In this document: piece after piece, positions 1 to 11,876 of the stretch
Position numbering within the stretch: the first letter of the stretch is position 1
Layout of the letters: every line of letters starts with the position of its first letter
NCBI RefSeq assembly: GCF_004379255.2
Contig: NC_056047.1
Span: forward strand, 31,262,293 to 31,326,292
Direction: 5' to 3'
Source of the DNA: Salvia splendens
Taxonomy: Eukaryota > Streptophyta > Magnoliopsida > Lamiales > Lamiaceae
DNA length: 64,000 nt
Position numbers and translations under genes: made by a program
The notes under the pieces: generated by a model
Seen by the model: only the letters and a program-made list of their open reading frames with translations
What the model was told of the DNA's origin: nothing
Database searches by the model: none

Positions 1-1904
1 ACAACGAAGTCGTCCATAAAAATCTCGATGCAGTCCTCCAAAAGATCTGAGAAGATACTCATCATACACCGCTGAAAAGTGCCTGGCGCATTGCACAGGC
101 CAAACGGCATCCTCCTGTAAGCATACGTGCCGAAAGGACACGTGAAAGTTGTCTTCTCCTGGTCCTCGGGATCCACATAGATTTGAAAATACCCACTATA
201 CCCGTCTAGGAAACAGAAATATTGCTTGCCCGCCAGCCTTTCCAGCATCTGGTCAATGAAAGGTAGAGGGAAATGGTCTTTCTTGGTCGCTTCATTTAAC
301 TTCCTATAATCGATGCACATCCTCCACCCAGTGACTAGTCTGGTGGGCACCAATTCATTCTTGTCGTTCTTGACCACCTGTATTCCTGACTTCTTGGGTA
401 CCATATGGACTGGACTCACCCATTCACTGTCTGGTATGGAATAAATGATTCCTAGGGAGAGTAGTTTCAATACTTCCTTCAGCACTTCCTCCCTCATGTT
501 AGGATTCAATTTGCGTTGAGGATCTCTGCAGGCTTTTGCTCCTTCCTCCAAACGGATGTGATGCATGCACAAATCTGGACTAATTCCTACCAGGTCAGAG
601 AGTGTCCACCCAATAGCCTTCTTGTTTCTTCGGATTACCTTCAGCAGTTCCTCTTCTTGTCCTTCGGTCAAGCTGCTGTTGATAATAACAGGGAAAGTTT
701 CGTTCTCCTCTATATAAGCATACTTTAGGCCTAGTGGAAGTGTTTTCAGCTCTTTCTTGGGAACATCTTTTTCCTGGGGCAAGGGATTTTTCTCTGTTTC
801 TTCCGTAGTCATTCCCTTCCTCGACCCAGCAGAACCTTCCACACTCGCCACATACGGTGTCTTTCTTGACCTAACTAGTTCCGGATTTGCACAGAATTCC
901 AGAATTGCTTCAGCTAACTCCTCATCAGATAACTCACTTGTGTTCATTGCTTGACACCAACTGGCTACCTCTCTATCAATGGCATGACTCATCTCGGAGT
1001 TCTCAATCTGTTCCTGCATTAATTCCGTCTCAAGGTATTCCTGGACCAAAGGGTTAATAACATCTATAGCCTGCAGGTTTTCAACGTCAAGAGGTTTCTT
1101 CATTGCCACTATACTGAATGTATATTTCTCCCCATTATAATCAAGGCAAATTGTTCCATCAAAAACATCAATGATAGTTTTAGCGGTACGTATGAAAGGT
1201 CTCCCTAAAAGTACTCCGCCCGACTCAGCAGACTCATTATCACTCATCTTAATCACATGGAAATCAGCAGGGTACAAGAAGTCATGTACCATGACTATCA
1301 CATTCTCAAGCACCCCTTCAGGACAGATGCATGACCTATCCGCCAATTGAATCACAACTTTCGTATCTACCATGCCTACCCCAACTAACTTCTTGTATAT
1401 GGAAAGTGGTAACACGTTTATCGACGCACCTAAATCACACATAGCATGCTCGATTTTCACGTCACCAATAGAGATGGGTAAGGTGAACATACCTGGGTCA
1501 TTGCATTTTGAAGGCATCTTCCTCTTCTGAATTACTGCGGAGACATTCTCGCCTATCAGAATTTTCCCACTGGGCCTAGCCTTCCCAGCTATAAATTCCT
1601 TGATGAACTTGCTAAAGACTGGCATCTTCAGGGCCTGTAAAAATGGCAGATTGATTTCCAACTTCCCAAAAATGTCCATGAAGTCTACCGGTTCTTCCTT
1701 CTGTTTCTTGGCTTCCCCCCGACTTGGAAAAGGTTTCAGTCGCTTCCCTGCTCCGGTAGAACTTTCAGCTGATAACTCTCCAGTTTCTTTTCCCACTGCC
1801 TCATCTTCCAACTCCGGCTCTGGGTCGAGGAAGAATGGTTCGGTCGGTCTAGGCAATTGTTTCTCCAAATCTTTTTCCTCAAGATCATCCTTGACCAAGG
1901 GACT
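1..1904 (-). CDS. Athila-like Ty3/gypsy pol, partial (protease and first part of reverse transcriptase)
   Basis: Read on the minus strand, this frame is open from just after the gag stop to the window edge, where it runs off. It encodes an aspartic protease with the motif CDLGASINVLP (about 1400-1450). Reverse transcriptase follows, with VSPVHMVPKKSG, MCIDYRKLNEATKK, RRMPFGLCNAPGTFQRC and the palm motif IFMDDFVV at the edge. DLGAS-type protease and FMDDF in place of YVDD are typical of the plant Athila/Tat branch of gypsy elements. The frame is the same as gag, so the TGA at 1905-1907 is the only stop between them. RNase H, integrase and the 3' LTR must lie before position 1. The product would copy element RNA into cDNA in virus-like particles. 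Confidence 0.9.
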
Positions 1905-3803
1905 TCATCCCTCCAAGTGTCTGGGTCTGGGAGTTGTATCCTCTTTCTTCTTGCCTTCCTTAGGATCTGTCCCCTCCTTTGTTCTCACCACCGGTCCCTC
2001 ATATCCTTTCCCGGACCTCAAGGTAATCTGACTTATATTAGCTCTATCAGGTGGCCTTACTGAGGCCGGAATTTTTCCTTCGTTTCCCCGCATGTCACTC
2101 AAAGAAGTGGCTATTTGGGTCAATTTCTTAGCCAGCATATCCATTGCTGCTTTCTGTTCTTGCTGAGCGTCTTGAAGCTTGTGCACTACGTCATTGTTCG
2201 ATTGCAGGTTGTTTTGCATATGTTGCTGAGAACTGACGAGGTCGTGCACCATATCATCGATACTTTTTGGTGGTTTTGGGGGCTGACTGGGCCCTGGCCC
2301 TATACTCAGAGTTGGTCCACAAACTTGATTCTGACGAGCGTTTCCTTGACCGCCTGAAGAGTTATTGTATTGATTTCCTTGGCCCTGGTAATTGTTCTGA
2401 AAATTCCTTTGGTGTGGTGGTACATAAGAGTTCCCCTGATTGCTCTGATTTCTGTTTCCCCAGTTTGGGTGGTCTCCTTGGTTACGATTGATCCAGTTTC
2501 CCTGCCCTTCTTGATTTCTTCCTGACCAGTTACCTTGTCTTTCGGGCTGAGGTGCAAACTGCTGACTTTGTTGTGGTGCCAGCTGATTCTGTTCATTGTC
2601 AGTCCATCTGAAATTTGGATGGTTTCTCCAAGGCGCATCTCTCTGTCTCCCTGGATTCCAGCTCCCATCGGGATTCCAACTTCCCATTGCATTGACCTGG
2701 GCCTGATAATCTCCTTCCTGGGTCCCGTAATATTGTTGCATTTGATTATCTCCTGGACCAGGAGATTTCTCCTTCCCTTGTGAAGCCAGTGGAATCGTCT
2801 TTTCAATCGCGTTCAAAAGAGCCTTCTCGGGCCTATCAATCCTTGCTTCGACTTTGTCATCTTCTTGTTCTCTCACAGCATGCACCGATCCTCTTTTCAC
2901 TGCATTCCTAGGGTTATCGTACGCCTTCTTAGCGTCAATCAACTTCCCTAGGATCTCTCTTGCCTCACTTCCCCTTTTTCTTGTGAAATTTCCCCCACTC
3001 GAGGAGTTCATTAAGTCTTTTGACTCGGGAGTTGCTCCTTCGTAAAACAGAGAGTAGGTCTCTGCCTCTATCATTCGGTGATTCGGGCATGCATCCAACA
3101 ACCCCTTAAATCTCGACCAATACTGACTCAACGATTCATCGTAATCTTGCTTACACTCTAGTATTTCTTTCTTAAGTGCATTCGTCTTGTTGGATGGGAA
3201 GAAATAATCTAAGAATTTTAACTTGAAGTCCCTCCAAGTGCGGATAGAATCCGGAGGCAACCTCAATAGCCACGTATTAGCTTCCCCCTTCAAGGTAAAC
3301 GGAATCGCTCGTAGGCGATAATCCTCCTCTGTTGCATCATTCGGCCTCTTCTGAATACCACATAACTTACTGAATTCATTTAAGAACTCATACGGGCACT
3401 CATTTCTACGCCCAGAGAACGTCGGCAAGATGCCGAGTACGTTTGTCTTGATCTCGATAGTCCTCTGGCGTGGATTCATCACTATAGCTTGAGCTGGTTC
3501 TCCATCTAAATGGGCAGTGAGAGAGCCGATTTCTGGATCTGGGTCTACCACCTGCGCCATGACTACTTCATCTTCTTCCCCTGTTTCTGACTCTGTTTCT
3601 GATTCGGGTGGTGATTCTGGATCTTCGCGTCCTGATGACGTCCAAGATTCGTCGCTAGTAAATTCACTCGAAAACGGGCCTCCCGTGGTGAACCCTGATC
3701 TGGTGGTCACAGTAGAGACTGTATCCTTAACTTGCCAATCAAACTGACCGTGTTTCCACCCAGATGAGTTGCTCTAGTAGGTAGACCTTGAGCCTCTGCT
3801 CAT
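1905..3803 (-). pseudogene. Athila-like gag, in frame with pol, with an early in-frame stop
   Basis: This is the capsid gene of the same element. The Retrotrans_gag core lies in the first third, with LKGEANTWLLRLPPDSIRTW and LLDACPNHR. A long Asn/Gln/Gly-rich tail and the DMRGNEGKIPASVRPPDRAN region follow. By comparison with the second element, the natural start is the ATG at 3801-3803, after a pyrimidine-rich stretch ending in TTTGCAG. In that frame a TAG at 3774-3776 stops translation at codon 10. The frame is then open for about 620 codons to a TGA at 1905-1907, after which pol continues without a frame change. In this family gag and pol are normally one frame, so both stops look like later nonsense changes. 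Readthrough or internal initiation at the TGA cannot be excluded. Confidence 0.85.
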
Positions 3804-3886
3804 AAACTGCAAACAAAAGAGAAAGAAAACAAATCAAAACTATTTACACCACAGACTCTGAACACTAACACTAAGCACGCCATCCA

Positions 3887-3904
3887 TCCCCGGCAACAGC
3901 GCCA
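3887..3904 (-). other. Primer binding site, tRNA-Asp type (Athila-like element 1)
   Basis: On the minus strand it reads TGGCGCTGTTGCCGGGGA. That matches the 3' end of plant tRNA-Asp with one mismatch, the usual Athila primer site. It lies two bases inside the LTR end at 3907. The leader between it and the gag ATG (3804-3886) holds no other signal that I can see. Confidence 0.85.
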
Positions 3905-3906
3905 TT

Positions 3907-5539
3907 TGAAATTATGCGTTGGGCCTGCCTCTCGACTCTAATGTCGAATGACTAGACTCAGGAGTAAGCAAGTGTGCACATATGAGAATTAATGCAAGGT
4001 TCGGTCCAGACACAACGCTCCTTAAATCCACTGGATCACTGGGTCCAGGAACTCAAGAGAACTACAGTGTTTTTGTCGTTGGACACACTCGACTCCCCTT
4101 CAAAAATAAATCCCTCAACCCGAATACTATGAATTAGTATAGGGAAGTGGGGTCGATCCCACAGAGATGGATTTGCAGGGTAGTGCTAAGAGACTATGGA
4201 AACAAACGGCTGCTGCCACGCAAAGGGGTTGAGATTTTCACTACCACTAGATCTAGGCAAGAAATGTAAACGCTAGACCTAGGACACAGAAAACTTACTG
4301 GAATCAGACATCAAATCCGAAAGACACAATCACTTCCTTGACTGGGTAAATAACTAACTGATTGAGACTAGGCAGAAAGAATAAAACAGCGGGGAACATG
4401 ATTCCAAATATAGCAAGTACGGTAAAAAGCTGCAGATAACAGATCAGCTCCAGCTAGCTTCGCATGCAAAGTTCCTAACAGATTCAGAAACGCAAATGCA
4501 GAAAACAGAGCATACTCCCAGATTCGAACAGAATATAGAAATTGGGATGCCGGAAACTTGCTACGAATCGGAAATAAACCAGATCTACGTAAACTAGGTG
4601 GAATGAAATGAAAATACGTAATCTAGGCATGAAATTTAAACACTCCTGCTCAGAATCACGTCGGACGCTTAATCCACTCCGGATCCAAGCAATCCAAACT
4701 CAACAATCAACTAAATCAACTCCATAACTCCGATTCTAACAGATCTGCTCCGATCACCGCCAAATTCAATCAATCAAGAACAATCTGCAAACAAGTCACA
4801 AACTCCAGCAAAACCCAACCTCCGATTCATCCAAAAACAGAACCATTCTTCAGATCCAAACGAAAAATATCAGCAAATAATCAGAAACCAACTGCAAAAA
4901 AATAAACAACTCCGACAATCCAACTCGAAATCAAGCGAACTCAACCAGCAAACCAGAAATGAACACAATAGACATAAGCGAAAGTAAAAATCCGGAATAA
5001 AACAGGAAATATTGGTTAACAAAAGAAAACCGAGCTTCGAACAGCGAAGCTCGGCGGAATCAGTGTAAATAGCAACGGAAATGTAAATTGTTTCTTCGCC
5101 CTTGAACTAGGACGGTGTTACAACCCTCGAACCACTCTCGGAAAGCTAAAACGTGAACCCCAGCCAATTGCTAACTGGAATCTCTCGCGAATTTGGAGTC
5201 AAGTGTGTGGAAAGGTGAATCGAGCAAGGGGCTGTTAGTGAGGCCTCCACCTGAGAAGGTCCCTCCAGCCTGCATGCTTCTCCCTTTTATAGATGCGGAC
5301 ATAGCCTTCTAGAGTTTTCATAGAAATCCCTATTCTACCCTTAAACTCCGAGGCTTCCTACGTCTAGCAATTTTCTTCCAATTGTTCACCCTTTCGCCAG
5401 TTTCCTAGGACCATGCAAGCGTCTTCTTCTTTTCCTGGATCTGGCGAAAAACTTCACATACCTGACTTAATTCAATGCGTTAGACCCAGTAATTTCATGA
5501 AATGAACCCCTAGACCGATGCATGAAATTAGCCTTATCA
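3907..5539 (-). mobile_element. 5' LTR of Athila-like element 1
   Basis: On the minus strand it starts TGATAAGGC at 5539 and ends TTTCA at 3907, next to the primer binding site, giving 1633 bp. A TATA-like TATAAAA lies at 5285-5291 on the minus strand. A segment reading GTGGGATCGACCCCACTTCC on the minus strand (about 4142-4161) recurs in the other Athila-like LTRs here. No gene lies inside. The copy interrupts the gag of element 2 at about 5540. The partner LTR lies outside the window. Confidence 0.85.
5285..5291 (-). promoter_or_regulatory. TATA box of the element 1 LTR
   Basis: TATAAAA on the minus strand, about 250 bp inside the LTR start and directed towards the PBS and gag. The position fits the U3/R boundary of a plant LTR. 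Inferred from sequence only. Confidence 0.6.
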
Positions 5540-6340
5540 AGCTTCCTCCTGACGATGAATTTGCCAGGTCCTTGGTTACCGCGTTCATACCTTCGTAGAA
5601 AGTATGATGTACTTCAATGTCTGCCATGCGATGGTTGGGACATGATTCCAAAAGACCTATGTATCTTGCCCAATAATCACTCAAGGTTCATCATACCCTT
5701 GCTTCACATTAGTTATTTCCCTCTTCAGCGCACTTGTCTTGGATGACGGAAAAAACTCGCCCAGGAATGCTGACTTGAAATCGGCCCAAGTCTCAATAGA
5801 GTTGGGGGGCAGGCGCATGAACCAGGTGTTAGCTTCCCCCTTGAGCACAAATGGCAAAGCCTTCAGCCTATAATCATCCTCAGTCGCTCATGCTGGTCTC
5901 CTCTGCGCCCTACAAATTTTACAAAACTCATGAAGAAACTCATACGGCCCTTCATAGCTCTTCCCACAGTACGTAGGCAGGATCGCGATCACATGAGGCT
6001 TCACATCGCAGGCGGTTTGCCCTAGAGTAACGACTAAGGCTTGCGGGGGCTCTCCTTCAGTATGTGCGTTCAGCGTCCCGATCTCCGGGTCTTCATCTCC
6101 CTGGTTGGCCATTTCCCTTGGGTTGGCTTCCAACAGTGGTTTCTCTTCTGGTATTGGTCCCTCTATGGTGCCCTTCTCTTCGTCACTACTCGTGCCTAGG
6201 TCAGACAAGGTGGTCGACAGGCCAGAACGAGTGGTTACGAGTATAGTTCCTCGCTTGAGTATTTTCGGCCTCCACTGATCAGGAGACGAGCTACTGCTCA
6301 TAAACTGAAATGAAAAGAAAAAAGGAAAATTATACACAAT
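5540..6340 (-). pseudogene. Athila-like element 2 gag, broken and truncated by element 1
   Basis: The minus strand encodes a gag related to that of element 1. It starts MSSSSSPDQWRPK at about 6300, shares the VTTRSG motif, and contains the gag core with LKGEANTWFMRLPPNSIETW and ESCPNHRM. A TGA at 5888-5890 interrupts it just after AQRRPA. A one-base deletion near 5685-5690 shifts the frame: GYDE is followed by SDYWARY in another frame, where element 1 has YDESLSQYW. After NSSSGGSLIR the frame enters the LTR of element 1, so the rest of gag and all of pol are displaced beyond the window. Element 2 was already, or is now, unable to make gag. Confidence 0.85.
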
Positions 6341-6387
6341 ATATACACCAAAGTATCACACACAATAGTAACTAGTAACGCCATCCA

Positions 6388-6405
6388 TCCCCGGCAACGG
6401 TGCCA
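6388..6405 (-). other. Primer binding site, tRNA-Asp type (element 2)
   Basis: TGGCACCGTTGCCGGGGA on the minus strand. It has one mismatch to the tRNA-Asp 3' end, at a different base from element 1. It lies two bases from the LTR end at 6408. Confidence 0.85.
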
Positions 6406-6407
6406 TT

Positions 6408-7900
6408 TGAAAAGGACCCAGGGGTGCGTAGGTGTCGTTCAAGCAAGGATATATCCTACTGGTCAGGATAGAGATCCTAACTAAGCCTAGACCCTGGTTT
6501 CAAAGAATCCTCAACCCTCTTCTACTGGGTAGTATAGTGAAGGTAGGGGTCGAATCCCACAGAGATGGTGCGTTTAAACTACCGCGGTGATATTTGGAAA
6601 GGTTGGTTAGCTACCACGCTTGGGTTGAGTCTCTACCTAGACGGGAAATTAAGATGGTGTCCTACTGACTAGGAAGGGTGAATGGTGGTCGACATGTAGT
6701 GGTGTACGTGGAATTATGGTGGATGCGGTGTAACAGAAAATATTCGAAAAGTACTAGGTTTCTATAAAAGGCTAAACAGAAAAGCAGAGAATAAGTGGTA
6801 GTTGTGGTGACTAGGCTGACAGATCTGCAGGGTGTACTAAAGGTGAAGGACAAAAAGCAAAAAGCATCTAAAAAGCAAAGTGGTCCCAAACTTGGATATG
6901 AACATCATCTTCTTCAACAAACATAAACTAAAATCAGAAAACAAACCAGATTCAGCACCATAAAAACACAGATTAATAACTCACGAACACAGATCTACAA
7001 TCAAAAATTCCAAATCAAAAATCAAACATCGAAACTGAAATCCCACCTACTGATCAGCATGGAAAAGACAAGAAACACATAACGGCACCTTGCATGAAAC
7101 AAACCTCTATGAAATAAAAGGGAACAGATTATGCTAACTCGAAGAAATAAACTACTAACTGGAAACACACGATTCGATACTCAAAACGACCAGAAACTCT
7201 AGATCTAACTACCTAGGCAGAAAAGAAAGAAAGCAGCTCAACAAACTGAACAGAAATCAACTTCATAGCATTAAACATTGTTCGGATCTTCAACAAAATA
7301 CTTCAAAGCAGTGAAATTCAAAAGCAGCAAAGATCCAACGTAAGGAAAATGCAAGTAAATTAAACTACGAAAGTGAAATAAAAGTGTTTTGCCACTCCGG
7401 GCGATGGAACTCCTAAACTATGATCTTGCTGGCTGGAATAAGGATGACTGATACTCCGGGAACATCTGGGCGTCATGTGATCATGGCTGCGGCGAGGCAA
7501 GAAGCGGGACACGGCTGAAAGACTGGTATTACCGAGAGAACTCTCTACCTAAAGATGGTGGTGAATGAGTGAATGTGTATATATTTCTCTCTCCTTCTTG
7601 GCTTCCTTTTATAGGGAGGCTTACCCTTGATTTTAGGGTAAATCCTCATTGCAAGTTGACTTCTTTGCCCTCAATTGTGGGTAATCCGTCCCAGCTATCC
7701 GTCTTCTCCATCTTAAGCCGTTTCAGCACGAATATTGATCAGTATGAGATCATGCTGGCGCCCTTTTTCACTTGAACATTCCGAAACTTCCCTACTGGCT
7801 TGAACACTTAACCTGCACACTTTGAGCAACTGTTTTGCAGATATAATCAATTTTACACATCATACTGACCAGTAACCAAGGCCTAGAATACGACTTATCA
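6408..7900 (-). mobile_element. 5' LTR of Athila-like element 2
   Basis: It starts TGATAAGTCG at 7900 on the minus strand and ends at 6408 beside the primer binding site (1493 bp). A TATAAAA lies at 7607-7613 on the minus strand. It has the same organisation as the element 1 LTR, but the two differ clearly outside short shared blocks. Its outer edge abuts copia gag sequence at 7901, so element 2 inserted into that copia element. No gene lies inside. Confidence 0.85.
7607..7613 (-). promoter_or_regulatory. TATA box of the element 2 LTR
   Basis: TATAAAA on the minus strand, about 290 bp inside the LTR and oriented towards gag. Sequence inference only. Confidence 0.55.
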
Positions 7901-10900
7901 AGGCTATTCATATTGTTTTGCAGAAGATAAATCCATTATCGAGCAGCTTGAAGACTTCAGCAAATCAATCGGTGATCTTGACGCAGTTGATGTCAAGATT
8001 AGCGATGGAAATAAGACGATCTTGGTTCTCAACGCTTTACCGAACTCATATGATCAAATGAGGGATGCAATTCTTTACGGCCGTGATAAGCCTATAACAT
8101 TGGCTGAAGTCCATGCCGTTTTTATGGCCAAGGAACTGCAAAAGGGATCAATGAGGCATTTGGATTCCCAACCAGAATCTCTTAACATCAAAAAATTCCA
8201 AAAGAAGAAGTTTAAGAAAAAATGGAGGATTCAAAGCCTGACGCATTTGGAGTTAAGGAAACCCGCTCTTGCCACTGTTGCAAGAAGCCAGGGAATTTGA
8301 AAAAGAACTATTTTGCATGGAAGAAAAAGCAGGCAACTGATACTCAGTCACGTAGTAATGTCATTAGTAGTGATGGTGATGAAGTAGCTGAGGTTATGAA
8401 TGTGATGGATAGAAGTGGAAGTTCATGGATCATGGATCATGGATTCAGGATGTTCTTTTCATATGTGTCCAAATAAGGAATGGTTTCTGGATCTTATGGA
8501 ATGTGATGGAACTGTGTTATTGGGAAATAATAACACTAACAGTATCAAAGGAATTGGGATCATTAAGCTGGGGATACATGATGGCTCAATCAGAATTCTC
8601 TATGATGTTAGATTCATTCCAGAAGTTAAAAGAAATCTTGTCTCCCTTGGAACTCTTGAGAAGAAAGGATATTTGTTTGTATCAGAGAATGGATAGATGA
8701 GGGTTTGTTAAGGCCAAGAAGTGAAGATGCTAGCCAAGAGAAAATGTAGTCTTTACTATCTTCAAGCTACTGCAATTTCTGGAGAAGCTAATGTTGTTGT
8801 CAAGCTTGATTAGAGAGGATGGCATCTGAAGTTAGGACATCCAGCTGAGGGAACTTTGAAGGCTCTGATCCAGAAAAAGTTGATCAATGTCAGTGATGTA
8901 GAAAAGATGGAACCATGTGAAGATTGCTTGCTGGGGAAAGGCCAAGAAACTATCATTCCCAACAGGTAAACACACTTCAACTTCACAATTAGACTACATT
9001 CATTCAGACTTGTGGGGACCTGCACCAGTGAAGAGTTTGGGTGGAGGAAGTTACTATGTCCATTATTGATGATTTTTCTAGGAAAGTACGAGTGTATATT
9101 TTGTAGGAGAAGTCGCATGCTTTCAACACCCTCAAGATATGGTGCAGGGAAATGGAGACAGAAAAAGGCAGATCTCCAAAAACTCTAAGAACAAAAAACG
9201 GGTTGGAGTATTTGTCAAAGGAGTTTGATGCTTTTTGTCAAGAGAAAGGCATTATAAGGCACAAGACCATTCCTCCTAACCCCCCAACAAAACGGGGTAG
9301 CAGAACGATTGGACAGAACACTACTAGAGAGAGTCAGATGTATGATGTCGTCTTCTGGAGCTGGTAAGCATTTCTGGGCATAAGTTGTGTCTACAGCAGC
9401 CTACCTGATAAATAAATGTCCATCTTCTGGAATTGGAGGATCAATACCAGATGAAATGTGATATGGGGCAAAGCCAGATTATTCCAGATTGAAGCCTTTT
9501 GGATGCTAGGCCTTAGCACACCAGAAATAAGAAAGGCTCAATGCTAGAGCTATTCAATGTATTATGCTTGATTATGAGAGGGGTGTAAAGGGCTATAGGT
9601 TGTGGTCTATTGAGCCTTGGAATCAAAGAATACTAGTAAAAAGAGATGTTGTATTCATTGAGGACAAGATGACTTTTTCTGATGAAGAATTCTGCTAAGA
9701 AGGTTGGTGCAGATTATGCAGCTGATGCTCATCTTGAGGTGGAGTCAGACATTATCTCTGATGAAAAACAGAAGGAGACTGAGAATGTAGGTGGAGTCTT
9801 GGAAGATCATGAAGATAGAGTTGAGACTTAGCAACAACCGTCTCCACCATAGGACTATCAAATTGGTAGAGATAAGCCAAGAAGAGCAAATGTGAAGCCT
9901 CCCTTTAGGTTCAGTGATTATGAGATTATGTTTTATGCACTTCATATTGATGAACAAATAGACCTTGCTGAACCAAGTTCCTATATAGAGGCTGTGAATG
10001 GGCCAGAAAGGAAGCAATGGATTCAAGCTATGAAAGAAGAGATTGAATCATTAATGAGAAACTAGACTTGGATATTGGTGGACAAGGCTGAGTTCAGAAA
10101 AATTATTGGGTGTAAATGGGTGTTCAAAAAGAAGATTAAGACTGCACAATCTCAGAAAGTTAGGTTCATTGCCCGGCTTGTTGCAAAGGGATTCAACCAA
10201 CAAGAAGGAATAGACTTTAATGAAGTCTACTCACCTATTGTTAAGCATAACTCTATCAATATATTGCTTGCAATAGTAGCCAAGAAGAGCTGGGAACTGG
10301 AGCAGTTGGATGTAAAAATATCTTTTCTAAATGGTTATCTAGAAGAGACTATTTACATGGCACAGCCCGAAGGCTTTGAAGTTCTTGGCTCAGAACAGAA
10401 AGTGTGCTTGCTCAAGAAGAACATTTATGGTCTCAAACAGAGCAGCAGGCAATGGTACCTAAAGTTTGGTGAAAGTCTTGCAAAGTTCGGATTATGCAGA
10501 TCACAACTGTGTGTTTGTGAAGAAGCAGAAAGACAAAGCTCCTACATATCTTCTATTGTATGTAGATGATATGCTGATATTAGGTCCAAATGCTGATGAA
10601 ATCAGAAAAGTGAAAGCTCAATTGAAGGCAAATTTTGAAATGAAGGATCTTGGAGTTGTTAATAGAATCCTTGGGATGGATATAGTAAGAGATAGAAGTA
10701 AGAGGAAATTGTGCCTATTTTATACTGACTATATTCAGAAAACACTGAGGAAGTTCAAAGTTGAGAATATGAGAAGCACTTCAACTCCATTGGCAGTTCA
10801 CTTCAAATTGCAGAAGAGGCAGAGGGCTGAAAGTAAGAGTATAGGAAGGAAATGCAGTTACTTCCTTACTCTAACATTGTTGGAAGTCTAATGTACATGA

Positions 10901-11513
10901 TGATATGTACAAGGCAAAATGTAGCCCATGCTAACAGCACAACAAGTAGATACATGGCTGAGTTTGACAGACAGTACTGGAGTGCTCTAAAGTGGACTTT
11001 CAGATATCTGAAAGGAGCTGATAAGTTGGCTATTTTGTTCACAGATAAAGGTGGAGCAGATGAGGAACCTCTGGTTGGCTTTTGTGACTCAGATTATGCA
11101 GCTAACCTTGACACAAGAAGATCACAGACTGGTTATATTTTCACATTATTTGGTTCTACTATATATGTGGAAGTCTAGCTTGCAGAATGTAGTAGCTCTG
11201 TCAACGACGGAGGCTGAGTATATTGATTTATGAGTGGCTACTTGGTTTGATTTCTGAGTTTGGAATAGAGCAAAGAAGTGTGGCAGCTCACAGTGGAGCG
11301 TTGTGCTTAGCTAGGCATCAAATGTTTCATGAATGAAGTAAACATATCGATGTAAGGCTGCATTTCATAAGAGACGAGGTTGAAAGTGGAAGGGTTAAAG
11401 TGATCAAGATAGATACAACTCACAACCCTGCAGATATGCTCACAAAGCCATTGAGCAAGCAGAAGTTTGAATATTGCTGTAGACTTGTGAGTTTACATGC
11501 GATAGATTTCTGA
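7901..11513 (+). pseudogene. Tork-type Ty1/copia gag-pol remnant, interrupted by element 2
   Basis: Plus-strand fragments follow the order of a copia polyprotein and match the intact element at 59755-63732 throughout. Gag is at 7901-8220 (FSKSIGDLDAVDVK, VLNALPNSYDQM). The zinc knuckle is CHCCKKPGN at about 8270. Protease has WIMDSGCSFHMC at about 8430. GAG-pre-integrase and integrase follow, with WHLKLGHP, HSDLWGPAPV and KNGLEYLS. Reverse transcriptase has LLLYVDDMLILG at about 10560 and RNase H has FCDSDYAAN at about 11090. The frame is broken many times. A 7-bp duplication (ATGGATC) at the protease active site near 8425-8445 shifts the frame, and stops lie at about 8695, 8811 and 10064. 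The 5' part lies beyond element 2, off the window. It cannot make a functional polyprotein. Confidence 0.9.
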
Positions 11514-11532
11514 TTGTTGTTATATCTCATTC

Positions 11533-11542
11533 AAGGTGGAGA
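11533..11542 (+). other. Polypurine tract of the decayed copia element
   Basis: AAGGTGGAGA just before the 3' LTR, where plus-strand DNA synthesis would start. The intact copia element has a nearly identical tract at 63784. Confidence 0.7.
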
Positions 11543-11543
11543 T

Positions 11544-11876
11544 TGTTATGATATGTGGCTAAGCATAGCAGCAGGGATCCATGCAAACGAGCCATGAGGA
11601 TGAGTGCAGCGGATCAAGAAAGGAGTTTGAAAATCGGTTGAGAAACTAGCAGTTGGAGGCGGTTTCCGCAATTAGTTGTAACAAGATTTGTGAAGCTCTC
11701 ATTCACTCAATCTTGAGTATAAGTAGTAGATTGTTTGTTACTTGTTTAGAGTTCCTTCATGTTGTAAACATTTCCAGATACAGTTCAATAAACCTTTTCT
11801 TTCACCTCAAACTTGAGTTCATCTTCCTCACCTCAAACCCTCATTTTTTATCGATCTGTTAATTAATATTTCAACA
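11544..11876 (+). mobile_element. 3' LTR of the decayed copia element
   Basis: It starts TGTTATGATA after the polypurine tract and ends TTTCAACA (333 bp), so the termini are TGTT and AACA. An AATAAA-like block lies near 11790. The 5' LTR is outside the window. Confidence 0.75.

Noticed and set aside
2306..2806. 166-aa minus-strand frame
   Set aside because: Alternative-frame shadow of the gag Asn/Gln/Gly-rich tail.
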